Source: an uncultured Clostridia bacterium (GTDB taxonomy: Bacteria > Bacillota > Clostridia > TANB77 > CAG-508). Taken from it: DNA of 17,249 nucleotides. Both the position numbers and the translations under genes were made by a program. The notes under the pieces are model-generated. The model was not told the origin of the DNA. It searched no databases and saw nothing but the letters and a program-made list of their open reading frames with translations. Positions within the stretch are counted from its first letter, which is position 1. Every line of letters begins with the position of its first letter. The DNA lies in assembly GCA_948663505.1 (NCBI GenBank), contig CAPNAQ010000022.1, positions 1 to 17,249 of the forward strand, written 5' to 3'. Positions 1-8,039 of this stretch are shown here, one piece after another.

Positions 1-17
1 TTATTATATAATATGTC

Positions 18-2018
18 TTAAATTAACACTTCTTTTTCTTCTACAATCTTACATATTAAATCTGCTGTTTTTTCTACACCTAAATTATCGCTATTAATAC
101 AAATATCATAATTTGAATTATTTTTCCATTCTTTATCTGTATAATATTTATAATGATTTGCTCTTAATTTATCAATTTTCTTTATTTCTTTTTCTGCTGT
201 ATCTTTTTCAAAACCATAAATTTCAGTTGCTCTTTTTATCTTATCTTTCATATCACTATATATAAACACTTTTATAACATTTTTTCTATCTTTTAAAATA
301 AAATCTGAACATCTACCAATAATTACACATGATTCTTTATTTGCAACTTCTTTTATTAATTCTGCTTCTTTTACAAATAATTCATCTGCATTACTTAATC
401 CAAAATAATATCCACTGTTTAAACTGTCTATAAAACTTCTTTTTTGTTCACTATCTTCTATATAATCTTCAGATAATCCTGTTTCTTTTGATACTTTTTG
501 AATAAAATCTTTATCATAAAATTTAATTCCTAATTTATCTGCAATTAATCTTCCTATGTATCTACCACCTGATCCATATTCTCTTGATATCGTAATTATT
601 ATATGTTTACTTATCTTATTTTCTATACTTGTATCATCAACTAATGCTCCACTTTTTGTTGTATTTTTATTTAAATTTTTTACTTCTATTATTAATAAAC
701 TTAAGGAAAGTATAAATGCTATTCCATCTGCTACTGCTCCAGCATATAAGATTCCCATAAGTCCAAAAATATTACTTAATATAAACATTGCTGGAATTAA
801 AAATAATATTTGCCTTGATAATGATAAAAGTGCACTTCTACTACTTTTTCCAATTGCTTGGAAGAAAATTCCTGCTGGCAATTGTATTCCATTAAATATA
901 CATAATAATAGGTATATTCTAAATGTTAAACATGCAAATTCTATGTAATTGCTATCACCATTACCAAAAAGTAATATTAATTTATCTGGTATTGTTTGGA
1001 ATAAAATAAATGATATCACCATAATTACAATACTTAATCTTAATACTATTTTTAATGCTTCTTTTACTCTATCAAATTTCTTTGCACCATAATTGTATCC
1101 AAATATTGGTTGTGCTCCTACTGCAATCCCAATTACTATACTATACAAGATTTGACTTACTTTCATAACAATTCCTAAAACTGTGATTGGTATTTCAGAT
1201 CCATATTTTGTTTCCATTCCATATTTTCCAAGTAAGTTATTTTCTACAGCCATAACAAATACAAAGCTCATTTGAGTGATAAAGCTACTAATTCCTAATG
1301 ATGTTACTTTTTTCCCTATATTAAATTTAGGTTTTATTGATTCTTTGCTTAATGTTATTGATTTAAATTTTCTAATATACATTGTGTTTAATAAAAATGT
1401 AACAAATTGACTAATTATAGTTGCTATTGCCGCTCCTTCTACTCCTTTTTTTAATACAAATATAAAAATTGGATCTAAAATGATATTTAATATAGCTCCT
1501 ATTATCATAGACATCATAGCAAATTTAGGACTACCATCAGATCTTATTATAGAATTTAATGTTGTTCCTATCATTACAAATGGTAATCCTATTGCAATAA
1601 TTTTCCCATAATTCATTGCATATTCTTTTAAATTTTCAGTACATCCAAATAAATTTAACAGTTGTGGTAAAAATATTAATGTTATTGCAGTAAATATTAA
1701 TGATGTTATAAGAACTAATATAATTCCATTTCCAACACCTCTTGCAGCTTCTTCTTTTTTCTTTTCCCCTAATTTTAAACTTAAATATGCTGATGCTCCA
1801 TCTCCAAACATTAATGAGAATGCTAATGCTATTACTGATATTGGAAATACTACATTAGTTGCTCCATTTCCTAACATTCCTACACCTTGTCCAATAAATA
1901 TTTGATCTACTATATTGTATAATGAATTTACTAACATTGATATTATACATGGTATTGAAAATGTTCGTATTAGTTTTCCTATTTTTTCTGTTCCTAATAA
2001 ATTTTCTTCTTTTTCCAA
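18..2018 (-). CDS. MATE-family efflux transporter fused to a cytidylate-kinase-like domain
   Basis: A 666-aa protein in two parts. Residues about 10-450 are a MATE (multidrug and toxin extrusion) membrane transporter with about twelve hydrophobic segments, an N-terminal stretch with LIRTFSIPCI and VDQIFIG, and GAQPIFGYNYGAKK near residue 301; members export cationic drugs or metabolites using Na+ or H+. After a polar linker (about 450-470), residues 471-666 match the cytidylate-kinase-like family: P-loop-like ITISREYGSGGRYIGR (475-490), YDKDFI (501-506) and VIIGRCSDFIL (565-575). The start is TTG, seven bases after AAGGAG. No stop or ribosome site lies between the halves, so this is a true fusion. 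The substrate and the purpose of the kinase half are unknown; a nucleotide-sensing or regulatory role is only inference. The promoter and palindrome at 2305-2348 may drive it. Confidence 0.9.
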   Translation of the reverse strand: MEKEENLLGTEKIGKLIRTFSIPCIISMLVNSLYNIVDQIFIGQGVGMLGNGATNVVFPISVIALAFSLMFGDGASAYLSLKLGEKKKEEAARGVGNGIILVLITSLIFTAITLIFLPQLLNLFGCTENLKEYAMNYGKIIAIGLPFVMIGTTLNSIIRSDGSPKFAMMSMIIGAILNIILDPIFIFVLKKGVEGAAIATIISQFVTFLLNTMYIRKFKSITLSKESIKPKFNIGKKVTSLGISSFITQMSFVFVMAVENNLLGKYGMETKYGSEIPITVLGIVMKVSQILYSIVIGIAVGAQPIFGYNYGAKKFDRVKEALKIVLRLSIVIMVISFILFQTIPDKLILLFGNGDSNYIEFACLTFRIYLLLCIFNGIQLPAGIFFQAIGKSSRSALLSLSRQILFLIPAMFILSNIFGLMGILYAGAVADGIAFILSLSLLIIEVKNLNKNTTKSGALVDDTSIENKISKHIIITISREYGSGGRYIGRLIADKLGIKFYDKDFIQKVSKETGLSEDYIEDSEQKRSFIDSLNSGYYFGLSNADELFVKEAELIKEVANKESCVIIGRCSDFILKDRKNVIKVFIYSDMKDKIKRATEIYGFEKDTAEKEIKKIDKLRANHYKYYTDKEWKNNSNYDICINSDNLGVEKTADLICKIVEEKEVLI

Positions 2019-2144
2019 TTTTTTCTCCTTCTTTCTAGTATAATCCTTGCATTTAGGAAATACTTATTTTTCAAAATCATCCTTTCTACTTAAAAAAATC
2101 ATAAATATTTAAATATCTTTAAAATTTCACTCATATTTTACTAT

Positions 2145-2292
2145 TTATGTAAAACATTCTTTTAATCTAAATTTATTTATCATTTCTTTAGTTGCAAATC
2201 CCTTGCTATCTACTTATTGTATATATGAGCTTTTTTAATTCTTCTTTTGATATTTCATATTAAATTTTTAAATCTTTTACTTCATTTTCCAT
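2145..2292 (-). pseudogene. Decayed small ORF upstream of the MATE gene
   Basis: Reading minus from an ATG at 2292 gives MENEVKDLKI, a TAA, then YEISKEELKKLIYTIS. After a further stop the reading continues sensibly in another frame as KGFATKEMINKFRLKECFT before TAA at 2145-2147. Protein-like stretches broken by a stop and a frame change suggest a dead gene. It lies directly after the promoter and palindrome at 2305-2348 and before the MATE gene, where a local regulator would be usual, but no family can be named. The rest of the 2019-2376 gap is AT-rich with no gene seen. Confidence 0.4.
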
Positions 2293-2304
2293 GTTCTCAA
2301 TTTC

Positions 2305-2328
2305 TTTTAAACTATATATAGTTTAAAA
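2305..2328. repeat. Perfect 24-bp palindrome, operator candidate
   Basis: The half-site TTTTAAACTATA is followed at once by its exact reverse complement TATAGTTTAAAA. It covers the -10 box and the expected start site of the minus-strand promoter at 2320-2348, the usual place for a repressor site. It could instead fold as a hairpin at the 5' end of the transcript. Confidence 0.6.
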
Positions 2329-2348
2329 CATTTGTTTGAAATTGTCAA
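2320..2348 (-). promoter_or_regulatory. Sigma-A type promoter upstream of the decayed ORF and MATE gene
   Basis: On the minus strand TTGACA (2348-2343) is separated by 17 bases from TAAACT (2325-2320). The -35 box is a perfect consensus. Transcription would start near 2313, inside the palindrome, and read through the decayed ORF to the MATE-kinase gene about 300 bases on. Confidence 0.6.
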
Positions 2349-2376
2349 GTGTTTTTGTTATTTTTTATAATATTCT

Positions 2377-2835
2377 CTAATATTCTTTTAAATCATATTT
2401 TATGAGTTTTTCTCCATCATAATTAAATTTTAATGTAAAAAATGTATTATCCTTTTGAATTTTTTCTACAAATATTTTATCTCCTTCCCATGTATTTAAT
2501 TCTACAACTTTATCTTTTTGAATCCATTGTAAATCTCCCTCATTGCATTCTATTAGTTCTCCTGTAAAATCATTTGAAGTAAATACATACATGTATTCTG
2601 TTTCCCAATTTGTAGATACATATGTTACTATGCATCTTAATTTATAAGTATTAATAGTAAGTCCTGTTTCTTCTTTTACTTCTCTTATAATACATTCTTC
2701 TGGGCTTTCTCCATCTTCAAATTTTCCACCTATTCCTAACCACTTATCTTTATTTATATCATTTTTCTTTTTAGTTCTATGTAACATTAAATATTTTCCA
2801 TCTTTTTCTATATAACATAGCGTTGAAAGTATCAT
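2377..2835 (-). CDS. NUDIX hydrolase (8-oxo-dGTP diphosphatase / MutT-like)
   Basis: 152 aa with a complete Nudix box at residues 37-59 (G-x5-E-x7-REVKEETGL), the Mg2+-binding motif of enzymes that hydrolyse nucleoside diphosphate derivatives. The preceding GIGGKF and the short single-domain length fit MutT-like 8-oxo-dGTP diphosphatases, but substrate is not predictable in this family. I choose the ATG at 2835 over one at 2850: GAGGA inside the last codons of the upstream HAD gene is correctly spaced (about 8 bases) before it, and the HAD stop TAA ends one base before it. The two genes are thus translationally coupled. Last gene of the HD-HAD-NUDIX cluster; only a weak AT hairpin follows it. 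Confidence 0.9.
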   Translation of the reverse strand: MILSTLCYIEKDGKYLMLHRTKKKNDINKDKWLGIGGKFEDGESPEECIIREVKEETGLTINTYKLRCIVTYVSTNWETEYMYVFTSNDFTGELIECNEGDLQWIQKDKVVELNTWEGDKIFVEKIQKDNTFFTLKFNYDGEKLIKYDLKEY

Positions 2836-2836
2836 T

Positions 2837-3415
2837 TTATTTTTCCTCATTTCTTATAAATCTATATATGTCTCCCCAATTATTTACTTCTTTTATGTAT
2901 TTGTTTTCTTCTAACTTTACTAAATTTGTATCTCTAAAATATAATGTTTTTATATTATTGTCTGCTAATTTCTTTATAATTCTCCAGTCATCATCAATCA
3001 TAATATCTACATTTTCATTTTTGCATACTTCTAATTTATCATCAATTTTCCAATAATATTTATCAAAATCAATATTATTTTCTTCTAATAATCTTATTGC
3101 ATCATCTTTCATTTCTTTAACAAATCCACCTCTAGCAGTAATAACTACAAATTCGTGTCCTTGCTTTTTTAGTAGATTATATACTCCTATAAATCCTGAC
3201 ATTAGATTACTTTCTTTTGATACTGTCAAAAAATATTTTTCAATAAATTCTTTTTCTTGTTCTTTATTCCAATTATATCTCGCTTGAAATTTTGGTTCTT
3301 CCTTATTTGTTAAATTATTTCCTTTTAAAGTGTCTATGTCAAATATTTCTTCATAAGTTCTAAAAGTTGTTTCACTGTCTATAACAACTCCATCTAAATC
3401 TATTCCTATTTTCAT
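2837..3415 (-). CDS. HAD-superfamily 5'-nucleotidase-like hydrolase
   Basis: 192 aa. Starts MKIGIDLDGVV with the HAD nucleophile pair D6/D8, has VVITARG (motif II, T93), a lysine region near 124-128, and IMIDDDW (motif IV acidic cluster 141-143). This pattern and length fit small HADs of the 5'(3')-deoxyribonucleotidase / uncharacterised nucleotidase group. The start is the ATG at 3415, seven bases or fewer after GGAGG; an upstream in-frame TTG at 3427 overlaps the ribosome site and is rejected. Only 14 bases separate it from the HD gene, and it carries the NUDIX ribosome site in its own tail, so the three are one operon. Confidence 0.85.
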   Translation of the reverse strand: MKIGIDLDGVVIDSETTFRTYEEIFDIDTLKGNNLTNKEEPKFQARYNWNKEQEKEFIEKYFLTVSKESNLMSGFIGVYNLLKKQGHEFVVITARGGFVKEMKDDAIRLLEENNIDFDKYYWKIDDKLEVCKNENVDIMIDDDWRIIKKLADNNIKTLYFRDTNLVKLEENKYIKEVNNWGDIYRFIRNEEK

Positions 3416-3429
3416 TACTTCCTCCAAAT

Positions 3430-4047
3430 TTATATTGTTTTTACTACTTTCTTTACTTTTTTAATAAATTCTTCTTTATTTGATAATGCTTGTCTTAATT
3501 TATCTAAAGCTTTTTCAAATTCTTTATCTTCTAAATATACTTTTGCATAACCATTTTCTCCATATTTTTCTGTTAAATGCAGATAAACTCTTTCTATTTG
3601 TTCTTCTTCAGATAATCCTACATAATTTCTCTTTCCATAAGAATATGACCTTCTTATAGTATTATCTATATCAATAATTGTTCTATCTGCTGTACTTATT
3701 ATTTTTCCATATATAGTTCTAGGTTCATGGTTACTAGAGGCTCTATGATCTTCTATTGCTTCTTTAATTATAATTATTTGCTCATCTGTAAACCATTGTC
3801 TTATTTTTTCATCTTGCATAAACATTTTAGCTGATATAATTTCATGTGTATTTCTATCTATATAATGTCCTAAATCATGATATGAAGCTATTGTATAAAC
3901 CATATCCAAATCAACATCATATTTTTTTGCTAATTCTAAACTTCTTTTTATTACTGTTTTAATGTGATTTATTCCATGTCCTTCTTCATTTTTATTATAT
4001 AATGGAAAAATTTCATTATATATATATTGAATTAATTCATTATTCAT
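3430..4047 (-). CDS. HD-domain phosphohydrolase
   Basis: 205 aa with a metal-binding HD signature: H28 in GHGINHIKTV, H57-D58 in SYHDLGHY, H101 in EDHR and D121 in STADRT. Such single-domain HD proteins are metal-dependent phosphohydrolases, often on nucleotides; the actual substrate cannot be read from the sequence. GGAGG lies about ten bases before the ATG. The start codon shares its first base with the stop of an upstream open fragment (4047-4172), a relic of translational coupling to a gene now lost. It leads the HD-HAD-NUDIX operon. Confidence 0.85.
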   Translation of the reverse strand: MNNELIQYIYNEIFPLYNKNEEGHGINHIKTVIKRSLELAKKYDVDLDMVYTIASYHDLGHYIDRNTHEIISAKMFMQDEKIRQWFTDEQIIIIKEAIEDHRASSNHEPRTIYGKIISTADRTIIDIDNTIRRSYSYGKRNYVGLSEEEQIERVYLHLTEKYGENGYAKVYLEDKEFEKALDKLRQALSNKEEFIKKVKKVVKTI

Positions 4048-4172
4048 TAATTAATTTCCTCCAAATCATTATCTACATCTAATATGTTTTCTTGTTCATC
4101 TATTACATTAAAAAATATATGTTTGTCTATATGTTGTAAAAATTCATTATACTCTATTCTTTTATAATTTTT
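4047..4172 (-). pseudogene. C-terminal remnant of an unidentified gene
   Basis: A frame open for about 41 codons, ending NILDVDNDLEEIN, whose TAA overlaps the ATG of the HD gene (TAATG). The overlap and the ribosome site inside it look like a normal operon junction, but upstream the frame hits TAG at 4175-4173 with no start codon or ribosome site. The 5' part is missing. Too short to assign. Confidence 0.4.
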
Positions 4173-4188
4173 CTACATAATTTTCTTC

Positions 4189-4619
4189 TTAAAATCTTTT
4201 CCTTAAAAAATAATCTATTGTTCCTGGTGGACAATCTTCAAAAGTTGCATAAACATTGTATCCCCTTTTTTCATAGAAACCTCTTGCTTGAAAACTCCAA
4301 GTTTCCATTCTAATTCCTAATAAATTATTCTTTTTTGTATATTCTTCTATTTTATTTATAATTTTTGTACCTATTCCGCTCTTTCTATGCTCTTTTTCTA
4401 TCCATAATTGGTCTAAAAAATACCAATTCCATTCAATATAACCTACTGCTCCACCAATTAATTTTCCATTGTCATCACTCCAAAATTACAATAATTTGTC
4501 TTTGTTGGAATTTCTTCTGTATTTTTTAATATCCATTAACAATTTTCTCTATTAAACTTATGTAAATTCATACTTATAAATTTTTCAAAGTTTGAATCTT
4601 CAATATTTTTTACTTCCAT
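4189..4619 (-). pseudogene. GNAT-family N-acetyltransferase, broken by a stop and a frameshift
   Basis: Reading minus from ATG 4619, with AGGAG seven bases before it, gives MEVKNIEDSNFEKFISMNLH, then FNRENC and an internal TAA. The frame continues WILKNTEEIPTKTNYCNF, then shifts by one base in a T run (near 4483) to WSDDNGKLIGGAVGY, LDQLWIEKEHRKSGIGTKI and ETWSFQARGFYEKRGYNVY, ending FLRKRF at TAA 4191-4189. GKLIGG, LWIEKEHRKSGIGTK (the acetyl-CoA loop) and FYEKRGY are the classic GNAT motifs A and B. About 143 codons when mended, normal for the family. Two lesions are enough to call it dead; a sequencing error could explain only one. Confidence 0.8.
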
Positions 4620-4626
4620 AATTCTC

Positions 4627-4758
4627 CTAATCATTTTCAATTATTTCTACTAATATTCCATCTGGATCCTGTATAAAGAAGTATGGTTTTCCTAATCTTC
4701 CAACTTTTTTCATTTTATTTACCAAACTTGCTCATATCAATGTTTACAAGTTTTACAT
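4627..4758 (-). pseudogene. C-terminal fragment of a VOC / glyoxalase-fold protein
   Basis: The open stretch ends GKPYFFIQDPDGILVEIIEND before TAG at 4629-4627. The F-x-DPDG-x-x-x-E-x-x motif is the C-terminal metal-binding strand of vicinal-oxygen-chelate proteins (lactoylglutathione lyase / bleomycin resistance fold). Just upstream, VKLVNIDMS reads in a different frame, so a frameshift is likely and the N-terminal domain is absent. The TAG overlaps the ribosome site of the broken GNAT gene, so the two once formed an operon. Confidence 0.65.
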
Positions 4759-5001
4759 CTCAGATGTTCCTATCTTATACTCAATATCCTCCATATCAGG
4801 AAATATCTCTTTAACCCTTTTTAAAGTAATCATTAAAGTTTTAGGCTGTGGATTCTTTTTATGATCTGACAATAATTTTTGTGTATAACAATTAGGAGCT
4901 GTTTTAAATAGTAAGTATCTATTTCTAACATAAGTATAATAAATCTGATAACCATTATTCAAATCTTCCCACATCATTTCAAAAGTATATTTCTCTTCCA
5001 T
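4753..5001 (-). CDS. Small protein of unknown function
   Basis: 82 aa, not recognised. Begins MEEKYTFEMMWEDLNNGYQI and is rich in aromatic residues (YYTYVRNRYLLF), with a basic C-terminal half. No signal peptide, membrane segment or metal motif. GGAGAG with four to five bases before the ATG supports the start. It follows ligA by 50 bases on the same strand and could be its last operon member. A pair of 14-bp direct repeats lies between ligA and its ribosome site. The tail overlaps the VOC fragment by a few bases. Confidence 0.65.
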   Translation of the reverse strand: MEEKYTFEMMWEDLNNGYQIYYTYVRNRYLLFKTAPNCYTQKLLSDHKKNPQPKTLMITLKRVKEIFPDMEDIEYKIGTSEM

Positions 5002-5015
5002 ATTACTCTCCTTTA

Positions 5016-5050
5016 TTTTAGTTAAAATTCTTGCCCTTTTAGTTAAAATT
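5016..5050. repeat. Two 14-bp direct repeats 21 bp apart
   Basis: TTTTAGTTAAAATT occurs at 5016-5029 and again at 5037-5050, start to start 21 bp, or two helical turns. The pair fills the gap between the ligA stop and the ribosome site of the 82-aa gene. It could bind a regulator or be a chance AT-rich duplication. Confidence 0.5.
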
Positions 5051-5051
5051 T

Positions 5052-7052
5052 CTATTTTATCATATTACTAAATTCTTCTTCTGATATTATCTCAACACCC
5101 AAACTTTGAGCCTTTGTAAGTTTACTTCCTGCTTCTTCACCAGCTAGTACATAATCTGTCTTTTTAGATACTGAACTTGATGTTTTTCCACCAAATTTTT
5201 CTATAATATCTTCAGCTTCTTTTCTCGTATACCTTTCTAAACTTCCTGTTAATACAAAAATTTTACTATCAAATCTATTATCTGTATTTTCTTCTTCTAT
5301 GCTTACAGTATTAACTCCTGCATCCTTCAATTTTTCTATTAAATCTTTTGTTTGATCTTGGATAAAAAATTCTTTTATACTATTTGCCATTACTTCACCA
5401 ATATCATTTATTTCACTTAATTCTTCAAAACTTGCTTTTGATAAATTATCTATTGTTTTATATTTTCTTGCTAATAATTTTGAAGCTTTTCCTCCTACAT
5501 GTCTAATTCCAAGTGCAGTTATTAATCTATACAAATCATTTTGTTTACTTACATTTATACTATCTATTAGGTTTTGTGCAAATTTTTTTCCATTCTTTTT
5601 TAGTGAGGCTACATCTTCAAATTTTAATTCATATATATCTGATATATTACTAATTAAACCTTTATCTAGCAATTGTTGAATAATATTTTCGCCTAAACCA
5701 TCTATGTTCATTGCTTCTCTTGATACAAAATGTACTAAGTTTCTAAATAATTTTGCAGGACATTCTATTCCTGTACATCTTATTGCTGCTTCTCCTTCCT
5801 CTCTGATAGCTTCTGCACCACATACTGGACAAATTCTTGGCATTTCAAAATCATGTTCTTCTCCTGTCCTTTTTTCCTTTATTACTTTTACTATTTCAGG
5901 TATTACATCTCCTGCTTTTTGAATTACTACTGTATCTCCAATTTTTATTTCTTTTTCTTTTATAAAATCTTCATTATGAAGTGTTGTTTTTGAAATTGTT
6001 GAACCTGCAACTTTTACTGGTTCTAGTATCGCCATTGGGGTTATTACTCCTGTTCTTCCAACTTGACATATTATATCTTTTAGTTTGGTCTCTTTTGTTT
6101 CAGGTGGATATTTATATGCAATTGCCCATCTTGGAGTTTTTACTGTTGTTCCTAATATTTCTCTGAATTTTAAATTATCTACTTTTATTACTGCTCCATC
6201 TATTCCAAATGCAAATGTTTCTCTCATTTCTCCTATTTTTCCTATTGCTTTTTTTATTTTTTCCAAACTAGTACAATATATACGGATAGGGTTTACATTA
6301 AATCCTTGTTTTTCTAAATATTCTAATTCTTTAAAATGTGAGTTAAATTCTTTTCCTTCTATTTTTTGTACATTAAAAATATATATGTCTAGAGGTCTTT
6401 TTTCTGTTATTTTACTATCTAATTGACGAAGTGATCCAGCAGCTGCATTTCTTGCATTTGCAAATAATTCTTCTTCATTTTCTTGTCTCTCTTGATTCAT
6501 CTTCTCAAAGTCTTCTTTTGCAATAAATACTTCTCCACGAACTGTTATATCTATTTTATCTGCTATTTCAATAGGTATTGTTTTTACTGTTTTTAAATTT
6601 TGGGTTACATCTTCTCCAACTAGCCCATTTCCTCTTGTTGCTCCTCTTATAAATTTACCATTTTTATATTCAAGTGCAGCTGATAATCCATCTATTTTTG
6701 TCTCAACTACATATTTTACATCTTCTATTCCATTTTCTTCTGCTTTTTTTCTTATTCTTTCATAAAATTCATCGATTTCATCTAAATTAAATATATCTTG
6801 CAAACTTTGTAATGGTACTTCATGTGTTACTTTTTTAAATCCATCTTTTACATGTCCACCTACTTTTTGTGTTAATGATTCTTTACTTTTAAATTCAGGA
6901 TTTTCATTTTCTAAATTTCTCAATTCCACCATCAACATATCATATTCAAAATCAGAGATTTCTGGCTTATCTTCATCATAATACCTTTGAGCATAATATT
7001 CTGTTTTTTTCCTTAATTCTTCTATCCTATTTTTTATTTCTTGTTTTTCCAT
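5052..7052 (-). CDS. ligA: NAD+-dependent DNA ligase LigA
   Basis: 666 aa, full length. It seals nicks in duplex DNA using NAD+ in replication and repair. Domains in order: Ia (about 1-65, AQRYYDEDKPEISDFEYD, which binds NMN), adenylation domain with active-site lysine K119 in TKIDG, OB fold (about 315-400, with RWAIAYKYPPE just before it), a four-cysteine zinc finger (C408, C411, C426, C431), helix-hairpin-helix repeats (about 440-580) and a C-terminal BRCT domain (about 588-666, with VLTGSLERYTRKEAE). No domain is missing. The ribosome site GAAGGGA is weak and some ten bases from the ATG. It has its own -10 at 7094-7099 and follows the sortase terminator. Confidence 0.97.
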   Translation of the reverse strand: MEKQEIKNRIEELRKKTEYYAQRYYDEDKPEISDFEYDMLMVELRNLENENPEFKSKESLTQKVGGHVKDGFKKVTHEVPLQSLQDIFNLDEIDEFYERIRKKAEENGIEDVKYVVETKIDGLSAALEYKNGKFIRGATRGNGLVGEDVTQNLKTVKTIPIEIADKIDITVRGEVFIAKEDFEKMNQERQENEEELFANARNAAAGSLRQLDSKITEKRPLDIYIFNVQKIEGKEFNSHFKELEYLEKQGFNVNPIRIYCTSLEKIKKAIGKIGEMRETFAFGIDGAVIKVDNLKFREILGTTVKTPRWAIAYKYPPETKETKLKDIICQVGRTGVITPMAILEPVKVAGSTISKTTLHNEDFIKEKEIKIGDTVVIQKAGDVIPEIVKVIKEKRTGEEHDFEMPRICPVCGAEAIREEGEAAIRCTGIECPAKLFRNLVHFVSREAMNIDGLGENIIQQLLDKGLISNISDIYELKFEDVASLKKNGKKFAQNLIDSINVSKQNDLYRLITALGIRHVGGKASKLLARKYKTIDNLSKASFEELSEINDIGEVMANSIKEFFIQDQTKDLIEKLKDAGVNTVSIEEENTDNRFDSKIFVLTGSLERYTRKEAEDIIEKFGGKTSSSVSKKTDYVLAGEEAGSKLTKAQSLGVEIISEEEFSNMIK

Positions 7053-7093
7053 TTGTGCTTTTTCCCTTCACTTGTCTATATCTTATTTTCCTT

Positions 7094-7122
7094 ATTATAT
7101 ACAACAATTAAAAAAAAATAAA
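7094..7122 (-). promoter_or_regulatory. Probable ligA promoter
   Basis: Minus-strand TATAAT (7099-7094) with a poor -35 TTTATT (7122-7117) 17 bases upstream, inside the sortase terminator stem. Start expected near 7087, giving a leader of about 35 nt. Confidence 0.45.
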
Positions 7123-7147
7123 GAAATTTTTTAAAATTTCTTTATTT
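7111..7147 (-). terminator. Rho-independent-like terminator after the sortase gene
   Basis: Perfect 15-bp arms, 7116-7130 and 7133-7147, with a 2-nt loop. On the minus strand the stem is followed by a run of T (complement of 7111-7118). It begins eight bases after the sortase stop. The stem has a single G-C pair, so strength is uncertain. Confidence 0.6.
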
Positions 7148-7154
7148 TATATCC

Positions 7155-7850
7155 TTAAACTTGCTTTGCAAAAATTATTGTTCTTTGATCATTACTTGCA
7201 TCTGTACATGTTGACAATGTTAATTCCGCTAAACCATTTGTATCTCTGGTATAAAAAGATGTATCTGTTGATAAAGCTTCAAATTTGCTATATACCTCAT
7301 ATGTAACACTTTTTCCTCTAAAATCTGTTACATATATTTTATCTCCATTATTTAGTTTCTTTAAATTTGAAAAGAATAATCCGTTTCTATAATTATGTCC
7401 TCCTATTACCATGTTTCCTGGTAAGTTTAAATTATCTCCACTAGGATAATATATTACAACTCCTGTTTCTAAAGCTTTTGATGACATTTCTTCTAATATT
7501 GGATATTCAAAATTTATTTTTGGAATTCTCATTGTCCCTGCAACTGTAAAACCTTGGTATTTTTTCTTTGTTGATGTTGACGAACCTGTTCCAGATGGAC
7601 CTGATGGTGTTGATTGCAATCCTCCTGATGTTATATTCCCTTCAATCCCTTCTCCTGTATTTGTTCCTATATCATTCTTTTCTTCAGATGTTATATCTCC
7701 TTGAAAATTTTCAACAAATTCAGATGCTTGTTTCGTTATAAAATATTTTTGATAATAATCATACCCTAAAAATGCTAATAATCCTAATATTGCTACTATT
7801 ACAATAATTAATATAATAGTTAATACTTTACTATATTTACTCTCAAACAT
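7155..7850 (-). CDS. Sortase family transpeptidase
   Basis: 231 aa. One N-terminal membrane helix (about 9-30), a low-complexity Gly/Ser/Thr stalk (about 60-95) and a C-terminal sortase barrel (about 100-231). Catalytic residues are all present: H152 in GGHNYRNG, C215 in TLSTC and R223 in DQRTIIFA. Sortases cleave a C-terminal sorting signal and join surface proteins to the cell wall or build pili. The GHN and TLSTC sequences do not settle the class; D or B-like is possible. GGAGG lies eight bases before ATG. No substrate with a sorting signal is in the window, so it acts on proteins coded elsewhere. Single-gene unit with promoter (7886-7914) and terminator. Confidence 0.92.
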   Translation of the reverse strand: MFESKYSKVLTIILIIVIVAILGLLAFLGYDYYQKYFITKQASEFVENFQGDITSEEKNDIGTNTGEGIEGNITSGGLQSTPSGPSGTGSSTSTKKKYQGFTVAGTMRIPKINFEYPILEEMSSKALETGVVIYYPSGDNLNLPGNMVIGGHNYRNGLFFSNLKKLNNGDKIYVTDFRGKSVTYEVYSKFEALSTDTSFYTRDTNGLAELTLSTCTDASNDQRTIIFAKQV

Positions 7851-7885
7851 AACTTTTACCTCCGTACTACTTAAACTCTATTTAT

Positions 7886-7914
7886 ATTATAACATAATTT
7901 TAGGTTTTTTACAA
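7886..7914 (-). promoter_or_regulatory. Sortase promoter with extended -10
   Basis: Minus strand: TTGTAA (7914-7909), 17-base spacer, TATAAT (7891-7886) preceded by TG one base upstream (TGTTATAAT). Expected start near 7879, about 28 nt before the ATG. Confidence 0.7.
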
Positions 7915-8039
7915 ACATTTCTGCTTTTTAAGTTTCAGTTTGCCTACATAAATTTTACACTAATATTTCACAAGTTTTTTATTTATTTTAAGTTTATTTA
8001 TTATTTTTTAATATTATAAATTGTAACTCTAAATTTCAT

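Noticed and set aside
556..948. Plus-strand ORF of 130 codons inside the MATE-kinase gene
   Set aside because: It is a shadow of the fusion gene in another frame, without ribosome site or protein-like composition.
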